Assembly (NCBI RefSeq): GCF_035658495.1
Contig: NZ_CP141944.1
Location: 1,576,001 to 1,640,000 of the forward strand
Direction: 5' to 3'
Source: Novosphingobium sp. RL4
GTDB lineage: Bacteria; Pseudomonadota; Alphaproteobacteria; Sphingomonadales; Sphingomonadaceae
DNA length: 64,000 nt
Shown here: positions 31,501 to 41,117 of the stretch, piece by piece
Layout: every line of letters begins with the position of its first letter
How positions within the stretch are numbered: position 1 is the first letter of the stretch
The notes under the pieces: model-generated
Told to the model about the DNA's origin: nothing
The model's input: only the letters and a program-made list of their open reading frames with translations
The model's database searches: none
Program-made: the position numbers and the translations under genes

Positions 31501-33637
31501 CAGTCCGGAAGTGCTGCACGATCCCTGGGCCGCCGCCATCGCGGCGCTCGCTACATTGAAGGGCGTGCCGGTCGGCGTGCCTGAACTGGCGCGGCGGCTC
31601 TACTGGAATGAGGGCAGGGGGGCGGAAGAAGGCCTGGCAGAGGCTGCGCGGCTGTCCGGCCTCGATTTCGAGATCGTGGCGATGGGCATTGAAGATGTGC
31701 CGCAAATGCTGCTTCCGGCCATCTTCGAACTGCGCGGCGAAGGGGCGGCCATCGTCCACAGCCGCGATGCAGGGCATGTCCGCGTCACGATGCCATGGCT
31801 CCACAGGGATACACCGGTCGAACTCGCGCTGGAGACATTCCGCGCGCAGGTTTCGGGGCGGGTCGGCTTCGTCGAACCCCTGTCCACGCGATCGCGAGAT
31901 GCCCGGTTGGAGGAGTTCCTGCGGCGGCCATCCCGTTCCTGGGTGTGGGATATCATCACCGCGGACCGGCGCGGCTACGGGGAGGTGCTGCTGGCGTCGG
32001 TGTTCGGCAACCTGCTCACTTTCGCCACCTCGCTTTTCGCAATGCAGGTTTGGGACCGCGTGATCCCCGCCCAGTCCATTCCCACGCTGTGGGTGCTGGC
32101 GCTGGGGACGGGACTGGCGCTGTTATTCGAATTCATGTTGCGCACGGCGCGGGTGCAACTGGTGGACCGCATCGGGCGGCGGGCCGACCTTGCCATTTCC
32201 TCGCGGATATTTGCCCGTGCGCTGGACATCCGCAACGATGCCCGCCCGCGATCGACGGGGGCCCTGATCGCGCAATTGCGCGATGTCGAACAGATCCGCG
32301 AGATGCTCACCTCCACCACCGTATCGGCCCTGATCGACGTCCCGTTCGTCGCTCTCTTCCTCATGCTGTTCGCCCTGCTGGCAGGGCCGCTCACTTTCGT
32401 GCTGGTGGGCGCTGCCGTGCTGATCGTGCTGCCAGGCCTCCTGCTACAGCGGCCGCTTGCCCGGCTGGCGACGGAGGGCATGAAGGAAGGGGCATTGCGA
32501 AACGCGATCCTCGTGGAATCGATCGAGCGTATCGACGAGATCAAGATGGCGCAGGCGGAGCCGCGCTTCCAGTCGCTGTGGGAGCGGCTCTCGGTGACGG
32601 GTGCGCGCGTCGGCGCGGAGCAGCGTTTCCTGTCCTCGTTTTTCGTCAACTGGACGCAGACCCTTCAGCAACTGGCTTATACGGTCGTCGTCGTCGCCGG
32701 GGCATTTCGCGTGATGGACGGCGACATGACGATGGGCGCGCTTATCGCCTGCTCCATCCTGACTAGCCGCGCGCTGGTGCTGTTCGTTCCGTTCGGCCAG
32801 ATATTCACTCGATGGCAGAATGCCAGGGTCGCACTTGGCGGGCTTGAGGATCTCTTCGGGAAACCGGTCGATCATGATCCCGAGCGGGGGCTGCTGCGTC
32901 GCCCCGTGCTCAAGGGATACTACGAGATCAACGATCTGAGATATGCCTATGATCCCGAGGGGCCGCTGGCCCTCAAGGTCGAGCGGCTGTCCATCCGCGC
33001 CGGGGAGCGGATTGCCCTGCTGGGACGGATCGGAGCCGGCAAGTCGACTCTGCTGCGAGTCCTTGCGGGGCTGGCCTTGCCATCGGGCGGCGATGTGCTG
33101 CTTGACGGCAGCAGTCTTGCGCAGATCAGCCCGGCCGATGTTCGCCGGGACATTTCCTATCTCGGGCAGGGGGCTCAGCTCTTTCTCGGTACGATTCGCG
33201 AAAACCTGCTGATCGGCGCGCCCGGCACCAGCGACGAACGGATACTGCGGGCGCTGGCGGTGACCGGCGGCACCGGGATCGTCCAGAACCAGCCGCACGG
33301 GCTAGACCTGTTGCTTCAGGAGGGCGGGGCGGGGCTTTCCGGCGGGCAGCGGCAAACCCTGCTGCTGACCAGGGCGCTGCTGCGAGGTGGCAATATCCTG
33401 CTGCTCGATGAACCTTCCGCGCCGCTGGACGATATCAGCGAGCGCAATCTGGTGGCCAATCTCGGCCAGTGGCTGAACGGGAGGACCCTTGTCGTGACGA
33501 CCAACCGGCCGGGGCTGCTCGAACTGGTGGACCGGATCGTGCTGATCGACGGCGGGCGGGTCGCGCTCGACGGAGCCAAGGAGGCCGTGCTCGCGGCACT
33601 GGCGATGCCTGCTGCGCTGAAGGAGAAACGCTCATGA
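31493..33637 (+). CDS. Type I secretion ABC transporter with degenerate C39 domain
   Basis: A 714-residue inner-membrane exporter (LapB/HlyB type). Residues 1-130 form a C39-like peptidase domain without the catalytic cysteine, as in exporters that bind RTX cargo rather than cut it. The membrane domain spans about 160-445. The ATPase domain has Walker A GRIGAGKST (511-519), Q-loop YLGQG, signature LSGGQ (615-619) and Walker B ILLLDE (E640). The switch histidine is asparagine (N671 in VVTTNRPGLL), which is unusual and could slow ATP hydrolysis. ATG 31493 overlaps the TolC stop; the frame extends upstream only as a shadow. Four-base overlap with the HlyD gene. Confidence 0.93.
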   Translation: MADSPEVLHDPWAAAIAALATLKGVPVGVPELARRLYWNEGRGAEEGLAEAARLSGLDFEIVAMGIEDVPQMLLPAIFELRGEGAAIVHSRDAGHVRVTMPWLHRDTPVELALETFRAQVSGRVGFVEPLSTRSRDARLEEFLRRPSRSWVWDIITADRRGYGEVLLASVFGNLLTFATSLFAMQVWDRVIPAQSIPTLWVLALGTGLALLFEFMLRTARVQLVDRIGRRADLAISSRIFARALDIRNDARPRSTGALIAQLRDVEQIREMLTSTTVSALIDVPFVALFLMLFALLAGPLTFVLVGAAVLIVLPGLLLQRPLARLATEGMKEGALRNAILVESIERIDEIKMAQAEPRFQSLWERLSVTGARVGAEQRFLSSFFVNWTQTLQQLAYTVVVVAGAFRVMDGDMTMGALIACSILTSRALVLFVPFGQIFTRWQNARVALGGLEDLFGKPVDHDPERGLLRRPVLKGYYEINDLRYAYDPEGPLALKVERLSIRAGERIALLGRIGAGKSTLLRVLAGLALPSGGDVLLDGSSLAQISPADVRRDISYLGQGAQLFLGTIRENLLIGAPGTSDERILRALAVTGGTGIVQNQPHGLDLLLQEGGAGLSGGQRQTLLLTRALLRGGNILLLDEPSAPLDDISERNLVANLGQWLNGRTLVVTTNRPGLLELVDRIVLIDGGRVALDGAKEAVLAALAMPAALKEKRS

Positions 33638-34839
33638 ACCGGACCATGCCGGTTTCCGCGAGCCTGCCGGCGGGTTTCGGCGGCGATGAGGAGAGCCGCT
33701 GGCTGCGTACCCTGGGGCGTCTGCGCATCGTGCCGATCCTTTCGATCGGCATCCTGGCTTTCCTGGTCTGGAGCTACTTCGGCGTGCTTGACGAAGTGGC
33801 CGTGGGGCCAGGCAAAGTGACGCCGCCCTCCCGATCCCAGATTGTTCAGAGTCTGGAGGGGGGGATCGTCAATGGCATCTTCGTCCATGAAGGAGATATC
33901 GTCAGCCCGCGCCAGAAGCTGGCCACGCTTGACCGTGCACGCTTCAGTTCCATGCTTGGTGAAGCGGAAGCGAAGGCACGCGCGCTCGAAGCATCAGCAG
34001 CCCGCCTTGAAGCCGAGATCAATGGCGGAACGCCTCGCTTTCCGCAGGCGGTGAAGGATACACCGGGTCTCGTCGCGCGCGAGATGGAACTGATGCATTC
34101 GCGCCGGCAGAACCTCGCCGTCGCCACCGCGAGCATGCGGCAGTCGCTGGCGCTGACCCGGCGCCAGCTTGCCATGACGGAGCCGCTCGTCGAACTCGGC
34201 GCGGCCAATCAGGTGGAAGTGATCCAGCTTCGCCGTCAGGAGAATGAGATCCAGGCCAAGCTTGATTCGCTGCGCAACCAGTACGTCATCGATGCCAGTG
34301 CAGACTATGCCAAGGCCCGCGCCGAACTGGATCAGGTGATCCAGGTGATCGGCGGCAGGCGCGACCAGCTTGACCGCACGACGCTTCATTCGCCCGTCCG
34401 CGGGATCGTAAAGAACCTGGAAGTCACGACCATCGGCGGCGTCATCCAGCCGGGCGGCTCGCTGATGGAGATCGTGCCGCTGGAGGACCAGCTCCTGATC
34501 GAAGCGCGGGTTTCCCCGCGCGACATCGCCTTCATCCGGCCCGGCCAGCCGGCCACCGTAAAAATCACGGCATACGATCCATCCATCTACGGCACTTTAC
34601 CGGGAACGGTGGACCGCATTTCTCCCGATACCTTGCAGGACGAGGTCCACCGCGATCAGGTCTATTACCGCGTCTACGTTCGCACCCACAATTCCAGCCT
34701 GCGGACGAAAGACGGGCGCGAGCATGCGATCATGCCGGGAATGGTGGCTACGGTGGAAATCCGCACCGGTCGGAAAACCATACTCCAGTACCTGATGAAG
34801 CCGATCAACAAGGCGCAAGAAGCGCTGCGGGAGCGCTAG
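33634..34839 (+). CDS. HlyD-family membrane fusion protein of the type I system
   Basis: A 401-residue protein with one N-terminal membrane helix (about 35-55, VPILSIGILAFLVWSYFG). A biotinyl-lipoyl half (EVAVGPGKV, SLEGGIVNGIFVHEGD) follows, then a periplasmic coiled coil (about 105-235), the second lipoyl half and a beta-barrel ending TVEIRTGRKTILQYLMKPI, the usual HlyD C-terminus. It bridges the ABC exporter to TolC. ATG 33634 overlaps the ABC stop codon by four bases. It is the last gene of the adhesin operon and ends 22 bases from the convergent aldo/keto reductase. Confidence 0.94.
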   Translation: MNRTMPVSASLPAGFGGDEESRWLRTLGRLRIVPILSIGILAFLVWSYFGVLDEVAVGPGKVTPPSRSQIVQSLEGGIVNGIFVHEGDIVSPRQKLATLDRARFSSMLGEAEAKARALEASAARLEAEINGGTPRFPQAVKDTPGLVAREMELMHSRRQNLAVATASMRQSLALTRRQLAMTEPLVELGAANQVEVIQLRRQENEIQAKLDSLRNQYVIDASADYAKARAELDQVIQVIGGRRDQLDRTTLHSPVRGIVKNLEVTTIGGVIQPGGSLMEIVPLEDQLLIEARVSPRDIAFIRPGQPATVKITAYDPSIYGTLPGTVDRISPDTLQDEVHRDQVYYRVYVRTHNSSLRTKDGREHAIMPGMVATVEIRTGRKTILQYLMKPINKAQEALRER

Positions 34840-34861
34840 GCCGGAAAATGTGCTTTCCCGG

Positions 34862-35734
<873 letters not shown>

Positions 35735-35912
35735 TCAGATCGGCGATCATGTGCGGTCTCAGCCTGACTCATGGCGATTACCCGAGGTTCGCGTCAGGTT
35801 GCCGGCCAATACGGCGCAGGCCGCCGGGAAAATTGTCGGATCGGATATAGTCTGGCAGCCGGAATGCGATTAGACGCCGTAATCGGCATGTCACTATAAG
35901 GTACGCTAATTA

Positions 35913-36806
35913 ATGGCGGGTGAGAACTACAACGAGCTCGCAGCGTTCGTGATGGTCGCGCGTGAGCGCAGTTTTACCCGCGCGGCTGCAAAGCTTGGCG
36001 TTTCGCAATCGGCGCTCAGCCAGACGATCCGCGGGCTCGAAGAGCGATTGGGATTGAGGTTGCTCACCCGCACGACCCGCAGCGTATCGCCGACCGAGGC
36101 GGGGCACCGCCTGTTCGGCACCCTGGCGCCGCGCTTCGAGGAGATCGCGCAGGAACTCGTCTCGCTAAGCCAGTTGCGCGACAAGCCGTCTGGCACCATC
36201 CGCATCAATGCGGGGGAACATGCGGCACTGGCGGTCCTGCAGCCGGCGCTGCGTAAATTCCTGCCCGATAACCCCGACATCCGCGTCGAGATCGTTGTCG
36301 ACAACGGTCTGACCGACATCGTGGCCGAAGGATATGACGCAGGGGTTCGGTTGGGCGATCAGGTGGCCAAGGACATGGTTGCAGTTCGTATCGGCCCAGA
36401 TTTGCGCATGGCCGTTGTCGGGTCGCCCGAGTATTTTGCCCGCTATCCCGTTCCGCATACGCCGCAAGACCTGACACGGCACAATTGCATCGGTATCCGG
36501 CTGCCCACCTATGGCGGCATTTTCCCGTGGGACCTCGATAAGGACGGGCACGAAGTCAATGTTCGGATCGAGGGGCAACTGGTGTTCAACAACATCGGCC
36601 TGCGGCTCAATTCGACGCTGGATGGCCTGGGCCTTGCCTATCTGCCGGAGGATCAGGTTTTGCCCTATATCGCACAAGGCCGCCTGATCCGGGTGATGGA
36701 AGACTGGTGCGGACCTTTTCCCGGTCACCATCTCTACTACCCGAGCCGTCGCCACGCTTCTCCCGCCTTCGCCCTGCTGGTCGAGACCTTGCGCTATCGG
36801 CCTTGA
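35913..36806 (+). CDS. LysR-family transcriptional regulator
   Basis: A 297-residue LTTR. An N-terminal winged helix (about 5-64, AFVMVARERSFTRAAAKLGVSQSALSQ) is followed by a periplasmic-binding-protein-like effector domain (about 90-295). It resembles the large subgroup with GTIRINAGEHAA at the start of the effector domain. The 193-base gap to the divergent aldo/keto reductase is the likely shared promoter. Regulation of that reductase is the usual LysR arrangement but is inferred. Confidence 0.93.
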   Translation: MAGENYNELAAFVMVARERSFTRAAAKLGVSQSALSQTIRGLEERLGLRLLTRTTRSVSPTEAGHRLFGTLAPRFEEIAQELVSLSQLRDKPSGTIRINAGEHAALAVLQPALRKFLPDNPDIRVEIVVDNGLTDIVAEGYDAGVRLGDQVAKDMVAVRIGPDLRMAVVGSPEYFARYPVPHTPQDLTRHNCIGIRLPTYGGIFPWDLDKDGHEVNVRIEGQLVFNNIGLRLNSTLDGLGLAYLPEDQVLPYIAQGRLIRVMEDWCGPFPGHHLYYPSRRHASPAFALLVETLRYRP

Positions 36807-37573
36807 GGCAGGGCGGACCTGCGTAAGAACATCCGTCATGGCTTTGCCAGCGGCCGCGCAGCGCCGAAAGCGGGCCTCGATCCTGGAAGGTACCGGTGTT
36901 CTGGAAAAACGAATGGTCGGGGAGACAGGCGTGGACCAGCCTATCTATACTATTGAATTTTAAGGGCTGTACTATCGCTTGACGCAATTTGACCAACTGA
37001 TTCGGCCAACATTGATTGGGCTTTAATGGGTTGATTTGGGACGACGGTGCGGTGAATCGATGAGCTGTTTCTGCCACGCGACAAATTGAGGAGGTCTGTG
37101 GATAACTTTCCTCGGTACAGATCGGAAGGGGCAGTCAGGAAATTTCTTCCGTTGCCTCGTGCGTGAATGACATTCCTCTGACCGGGCGAGGCGGGTGATT
37201 CTGGGCAGCTGATTCGGAGCGGCTGAGCGGACAATGACTGGCAGGCAGCAATGCTCTCCATGGCGGTCGTCGCTTTGCTCAGAAACTAATCCTAAAATCC
37301 TTCGATCTCGGGGTTCCGGCACCTGGCAGCCCAAATGGCTGGGATTGGGGACAGAGCCGTCATTCACATTTCGTCTCGTGAACGGCGGCTTCTGACGGGA
37401 ACGGTCCTCGTCAGTCTCGTCCCAAAGGGCCAGATGGTCGACCTACAACTGTGATGAGTTGTTCTATACAGTCCGGCAGTCGTGCCAGCACGCAGCTCGA
37501 AACCTGGCGTGGGTGCCCAAACTCATAGATCGCTCATGTGCGTAGTTCATCTGCCATGAGATAGTGCTTCTCC
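36807..37573. other. 767-base gene-poor region
   Basis: No frame here has both a ribosome site and a protein-like sequence. Composition drops towards AT from about 36940. The stretch looks like eroded sequence between the backbone (LysR side) and the accessory region. I saw no tRNA, direct repeat or transposase fragment that would prove an integration site. Confidence 0.4.
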
Positions 37574-38737
37574 CTACCTGAATGTAGGCCTCCGCCCAGG
37601 ATCATCGAACCTACTTAATGGTCCATAGGCGCTGTGTGACGATCGACACGCCATCCTACTCCAATCTTTCCCTTTAATGCGCCAACCAAATGACTCACTC
37701 GCAAGTCCTATTTCCGTCATCTCTAGAGCCGGCGATTCACCATCTTTCGCATCGATGCTTCCAAACGCATATGGGATTATAAACGCATCTGAAAGATCAT
37801 ATTCCGAGATGACCGTCTGTCCCAAGGAGATCTGCTCTACCTTGCGTTCACCATAGTTTAAAATGTATAAGTCGTTCGACTTGACATCAATCTGGACGAC
37901 TAAAATATCTTCTTTATTGTATGTGAGCGGGGATTCAAAGCTATTCGTAAGCCCAATATCCACATCACTTTTGATCGACCATTGAGGGTCGCAACTTAAT
38001 TTCCTGGAAGCGTAGATATAAACACCCGTGCCAAACCTTGCCAGAAACTTACCAAGTCTGCTTGATTTTGCCGGATACCCGGTATCGACCGGGAAATATT
38101 GAATTGTTAATCTTCCATCGATATCTCTGATGGTTCCGTCGTCCGACTGCCATTCGTTGGGGCTTTCGAGAGCCATTTTTCTGTCGCCCTGTCTCGATCT
38201 TAGATAATCACCCTCATCTATAATATCTGAATTTAGCTTCACTCTAACATTTAAATTCAGCGTCTTTAGAGGCCGTGTCAATCGCTTAATCTGCGCCAAG
38301 TTCATGGTAACTGCATCTAAATTTCGTCGAGCTCCGTCGGCAACGTCTCGTGCGATCCTGAGATCTCTGTTCTTCTGCTCGGCGGCGCTCGTTAACACTG
38401 ATAACTGTAGTCGGGCAGCGGCCGCGTTTCGATCCGCCTCCCGTCTATCAATTAGCTGTTGATCGGCTTGGCGCTGCTGTGCGGATCGAAGTTTTTGTAA
38501 TTCAGCCTGACCAAGTGCGACTTCCCTCTCGCGCTGAGTATTGAGCGTCTCTACCGCAAAGGCTAGCATGCTGATGACAGCAGAAGTTATCGTAATCGCA
38601 ATTGCCACGTGACCGGATGCGGTTAGCCGCTTTCGACCAACAGCGTCTTCAAACGTTGTCTTTCTTACCAAGCTCCAAATGCCGGCCAAGGCGGTCACCA
38701 AAAAGCCTAAGTACTTTAGGATAGCGATTGTCAGCAT
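37574..38737 (-). CDS. Membrane-anchored coiled-coil protein of unknown function
   Basis: A 387-residue protein from ATG 38737. Two membrane helices (about 5-23 and 41-63) are followed by a long coiled coil rich in Q, R, E and A (about 64-150) and a C-terminal soluble domain of mixed strands (about 155-387). I recognise no family. Base composition is clearly lower in GC than in the neighbouring genes, which points to horizontal origin. It stands alone between two gene-poor stretches. An 18-residue longer version in frame to 38791 is less likely. Confidence 0.65.
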   Translation of the reverse strand: MLTIAILKYLGFLVTALAGIWSLVRKTTFEDAVGRKRLTASGHVAIAITITSAVISMLAFAVETLNTQREREVALGQAELQKLRSAQQRQADQQLIDRREADRNAAAARLQLSVLTSAAEQKNRDLRIARDVADGARRNLDAVTMNLAQIKRLTRPLKTLNLNVRVKLNSDIIDEGDYLRSRQGDRKMALESPNEWQSDDGTIRDIDGRLTIQYFPVDTGYPAKSSRLGKFLARFGTGVYIYASRKLSCDPQWSIKSDVDIGLTNSFESPLTYNKEDILVVQIDVKSNDLYILNYGERKVEQISLGQTVISEYDLSDAFIIPYAFGSIDAKDGESPALEMTEIGLASESFGWRIKGKDWSRMACRSSHSAYGPLSRFDDPGRRPTFR

Positions 38738-39278
38738 CTCAGCTCGCCAAGCCTCCCCATTCGCAAAAGGCACGTGGAGCAATAAGACCACGCACTCACG
38801 GCGAGCTAAGTGCCGCCTCCGTGTGACGACTATCTTCCGCCCTCATCGCCGCCGCGACATGCCGCCTAAAATTGTGCCACGAACTCCGCGACTTTTCATC
38901 TTCATTGTTGCGCATGCGGGGCTGCGGAGAAAGCGCGGCCGGCAGCAACGCCGATTTCCTCGTCGGCCGATCGCCAGCGGCATAACGCCGACCTTCAATT
39001 GACCGTTTGTGGAACGATTGCGAGTTTCTGGAACGCTCCCATAGCCTCAAAGCGGGCGAATGGCCGTTGCCGACACAAGCGGCCGTTCACGAGCCAATCG
39101 CTGGGTGGCAAGATTTGGGTCGGGTGCTGCCCAAATCCACCGCCGGGATTTGGGCGCGCCGCCTAGATGGTCGATGCGATTCAGTAGCTGGTGGCACAAT
39201 TCCCCTTGCTTCCGTCACTCTTGGTCGGCGGGAGGTGTCGGAAGCAGCTTTCAGCCATTTGGGCATTCCCTGTGTAAA
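38738..39278. other. 541-base region with no recognisable gene
   Basis: It separates the orphan membrane protein from the catabolic cluster. Frames in it give arginine- and proline-rich noise without ribosome sites. It could hold remnants of decayed genes, but I could not identify any. Confidence 0.4.
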
Positions 39279-40214
39279 TTAACGCTCGGGGGAAGCGTCG
39301 ACTTCGTAGTTGTGAACAAAATCGGTTGGTACTGCGGGCCCCCAATTGGCGAGGCTGTCCTTCATTGAATAGTTGGTTGGAGTCCAAAGTGAATAATCAT
39401 CAATGAAGTCCATATCGGAATAATACTCGAACCAGCTTCCCCACGGGTCTTGTATATAATGGAAGAAGTTGGACCCGATTGTGTGTCGGCCGAATCCCCA
39501 GTCACCTTTACCAGCCTTTTCCACCAAGGCTCGCCCGCCACGGCCGACTTCGTCGGGGTCTCTGACCTGAAAGCTTCCATGATGAAAACCTGTCCCCGGT
39601 GATTGTGCAAAGGCCAGGACGTGATGATCGCTGTTTTCTCGCGCACAGCAGAAGGCGATGACATCCTGGGCGCGATCGGCGAGGCCCATGCCAAGCGCTT
39701 CCGTCACAAAACGAACGCTTTTGGGAACATCGGGGCTGAACACGAGCACGTGGCCGAGCCGCAGCGGTCGGACAGGGGCGTAGTCATCTCCAGGCAGGAC
39801 CGCAGATTGCCTCATGCGAACGATGTCGCCGGGCGCGTTTATGCAGAAGGGCGAGCCTTTCGTTAGCGCGGCATCTTCCGAACATTCCTCCAGGTGAAGC
39901 AGCATTCCGTGTGGATCTGAAAGCCATAGGCCTTCGGCCTCGAATCCCTCGGGAGCATTGACGATAAGCCCGCCGAGTTCGGGCACTTTGTCTGCTATCG
40001 AAGCAAGTTCGCTGGCTCGCAGCCTTATGTGGTGAAGCCGTTTCGCTGGATAGCCTCCAAGCAAGACTATTGAGGGACGTGTTTGTCCCTCGCAAGTCAG
40101 CGTTGCAATATTACCCTTCTGATTGGCAATTAATCCGGCGTTCGAATAAAATTCTATACCTTGTGAAATATCAGGAACTTCAAGGGTGTATGAAATGACT
40201 CCCTGGACGGCCAT
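39279..40214 (-). CDS. Type I extradiol dioxygenase (VOC superfamily)
   Basis: A 311-residue two-domain ring-cleavage dioxygenase of the 2,3-dihydroxybiphenyl/catechol 2,3-dioxygenase family. The C-terminal domain keeps the full iron triad H155, H211 and E263 (in RLGHVLVFS, GFHHGSFQV and SWFEYYSDMDF) and the GRHTIGSN loop. It should open a catechol-type ring next to the hydroxyls (meta cleavage) in the cytosol. It is third in an operon after the FAD hydroxylase (42745) and the FAH-family enzyme (41117), which suggests the order hydroxylate, cleave, hydrolyse. The exact catechol is unknown. Confidence 0.92.
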   Translation of the reverse strand: MAVQGVISYTLEVPDISQGIEFYSNAGLIANQKGNIATLTCEGQTRPSIVLLGGYPAKRLHHIRLRASELASIADKVPELGGLIVNAPEGFEAEGLWLSDPHGMLLHLEECSEDAALTKGSPFCINAPGDIVRMRQSAVLPGDDYAPVRPLRLGHVLVFSPDVPKSVRFVTEALGMGLADRAQDVIAFCCARENSDHHVLAFAQSPGTGFHHGSFQVRDPDEVGRGGRALVEKAGKGDWGFGRHTIGSNFFHYIQDPWGSWFEYYSDMDFIDDYSLWTPTNYSMKDSLANWGPAVPTDFVHNYEVDASPER

Positions 40215-40268
40215 GATAGATCCTCTCTCGATTTTTTATTTGTTCAATCGCGCAAATCGGTCTTTGCG

Positions 40269-41117
40269 CTAGATTACTCTGTTTTCTATTGCGCCAATGC
40301 CGTCGACTTCGCATCGGACAACGTCGCCAGACCCGAGGAAAACAGGGGGCTCTCGACCCACTCCGACGCCTTCAGGCGTCCCCGTGGCAATGAGATCGCC
40401 CGGCTCGAGCGTAAATGCCTGGGACAGATAGGAAATCTGGGCAGCGATGCTGTGGATCATGTTCCCAGTGTTATTGCTTTGCCGCAGTTCCCCGTTGACA
40501 TAGCTTCGCAGATTGAGCGCCTGCGGGTTCGGGACTTCATCAGCTGTCACCAGCCATGGGCCGATCGGCCCATGCGTGTCGAACGACTTGCCCATAGTGA
40601 AGGTCGGTGAGTGGAACTGCCAATCTCTGGCCGACACATCGTTGGTTACGGTGTATCCGAAGATGTAATCGAGTGCGTCCGTTTCTGAAACGGCCTTGGC
40701 GGGCCGCCCGATCACGACTGCGAGTTCAACTTCGTAATCCAGCTTTTCCGTGATACCCGGTTCAATCCCGTCGTAGGGACCGGAGAGGCAGCTCGTTTGC
40801 TTGTTGAACCAGACTTGGTGCTTGGATCGCGCGACGCCTAGTTTGTCGGCCTCTTCGAGATGCTTGGCATAGTTCATACCGATGGCGAGGTACTTGCCAG
40901 GCCGCTCGATGGGGGCAAGCAATTGAACTTCGGAGAGCGGCCGCACCGATGCTGCGGATGCAGCCTGCCGAAGAATATCCAAGCCTTTTGAGCCCGCCGC
41001 TATGACCTCCGTCATAGTGCGATACGGAATGTTGGTCGTCGTAAGATCCAGGACGTTATCGTGCTCTACGATGCCGATGCGGGCGCCTTGGTCCGATTGG
41101 AAGCGGATGAGTTTCAT
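40269..41117 (-). CDS. Fumarylacetoacetate hydrolase family protein (module 1)
   Basis: A 282-residue FAH-fold enzyme. Key segments are GKYLAIGMNYAKHLEEA (oxyanion/catalytic region), the metal-binding LDYEVELAVVIG with two glutamates, YTVTNDVSARDWQ and the C-terminal GDLIATGTPEGVG. Relatives hydrolyse, hydrate, isomerise or decarboxylate ring-cleavage products. Here it sits between the hydroxylase and the extradiol dioxygenase, so it probably handles the meta-cleavage product. The start overlaps the hydroxylase stop by four bases, so translation is coupled. Confidence 0.92.
   Translation of the reverse strand: MKLIRFQSDQGARIGIVEHDNVLDLTTTNIPYRTMTEVIAAGSKGLDILRQAASAASVRPLSEVQLLAPIERPGKYLAIGMNYAKHLEEADKLGVARSKHQVWFNKQTSCLSGPYDGIEPGITEKLDYEVELAVVIGRPAKAVSETDALDYIFGYTVTNDVSARDWQFHSPTFTMGKSFDTHGPIGPWLVTADEVPNPQALNLRSYVNGELRQSNNTGNMIHSIAAQISYLSQAFTLEPGDLIATGTPEGVGVGREPPVFLGSGDVVRCEVDGIGAIENRVI

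Noticed and set aside
36950..37367. Minus-strand frames of about 100 codons in the gene-poor seam
   Set aside because: No ribosome site, no recognisable motif, and they overlap each other; treated as non-coding.
39007..39282. 91-codon plus-strand frame before the catabolic cluster
   Set aside because: It overlaps the end of the extradiol dioxygenase gene, lacks a ribosome site and has no recognisable features.
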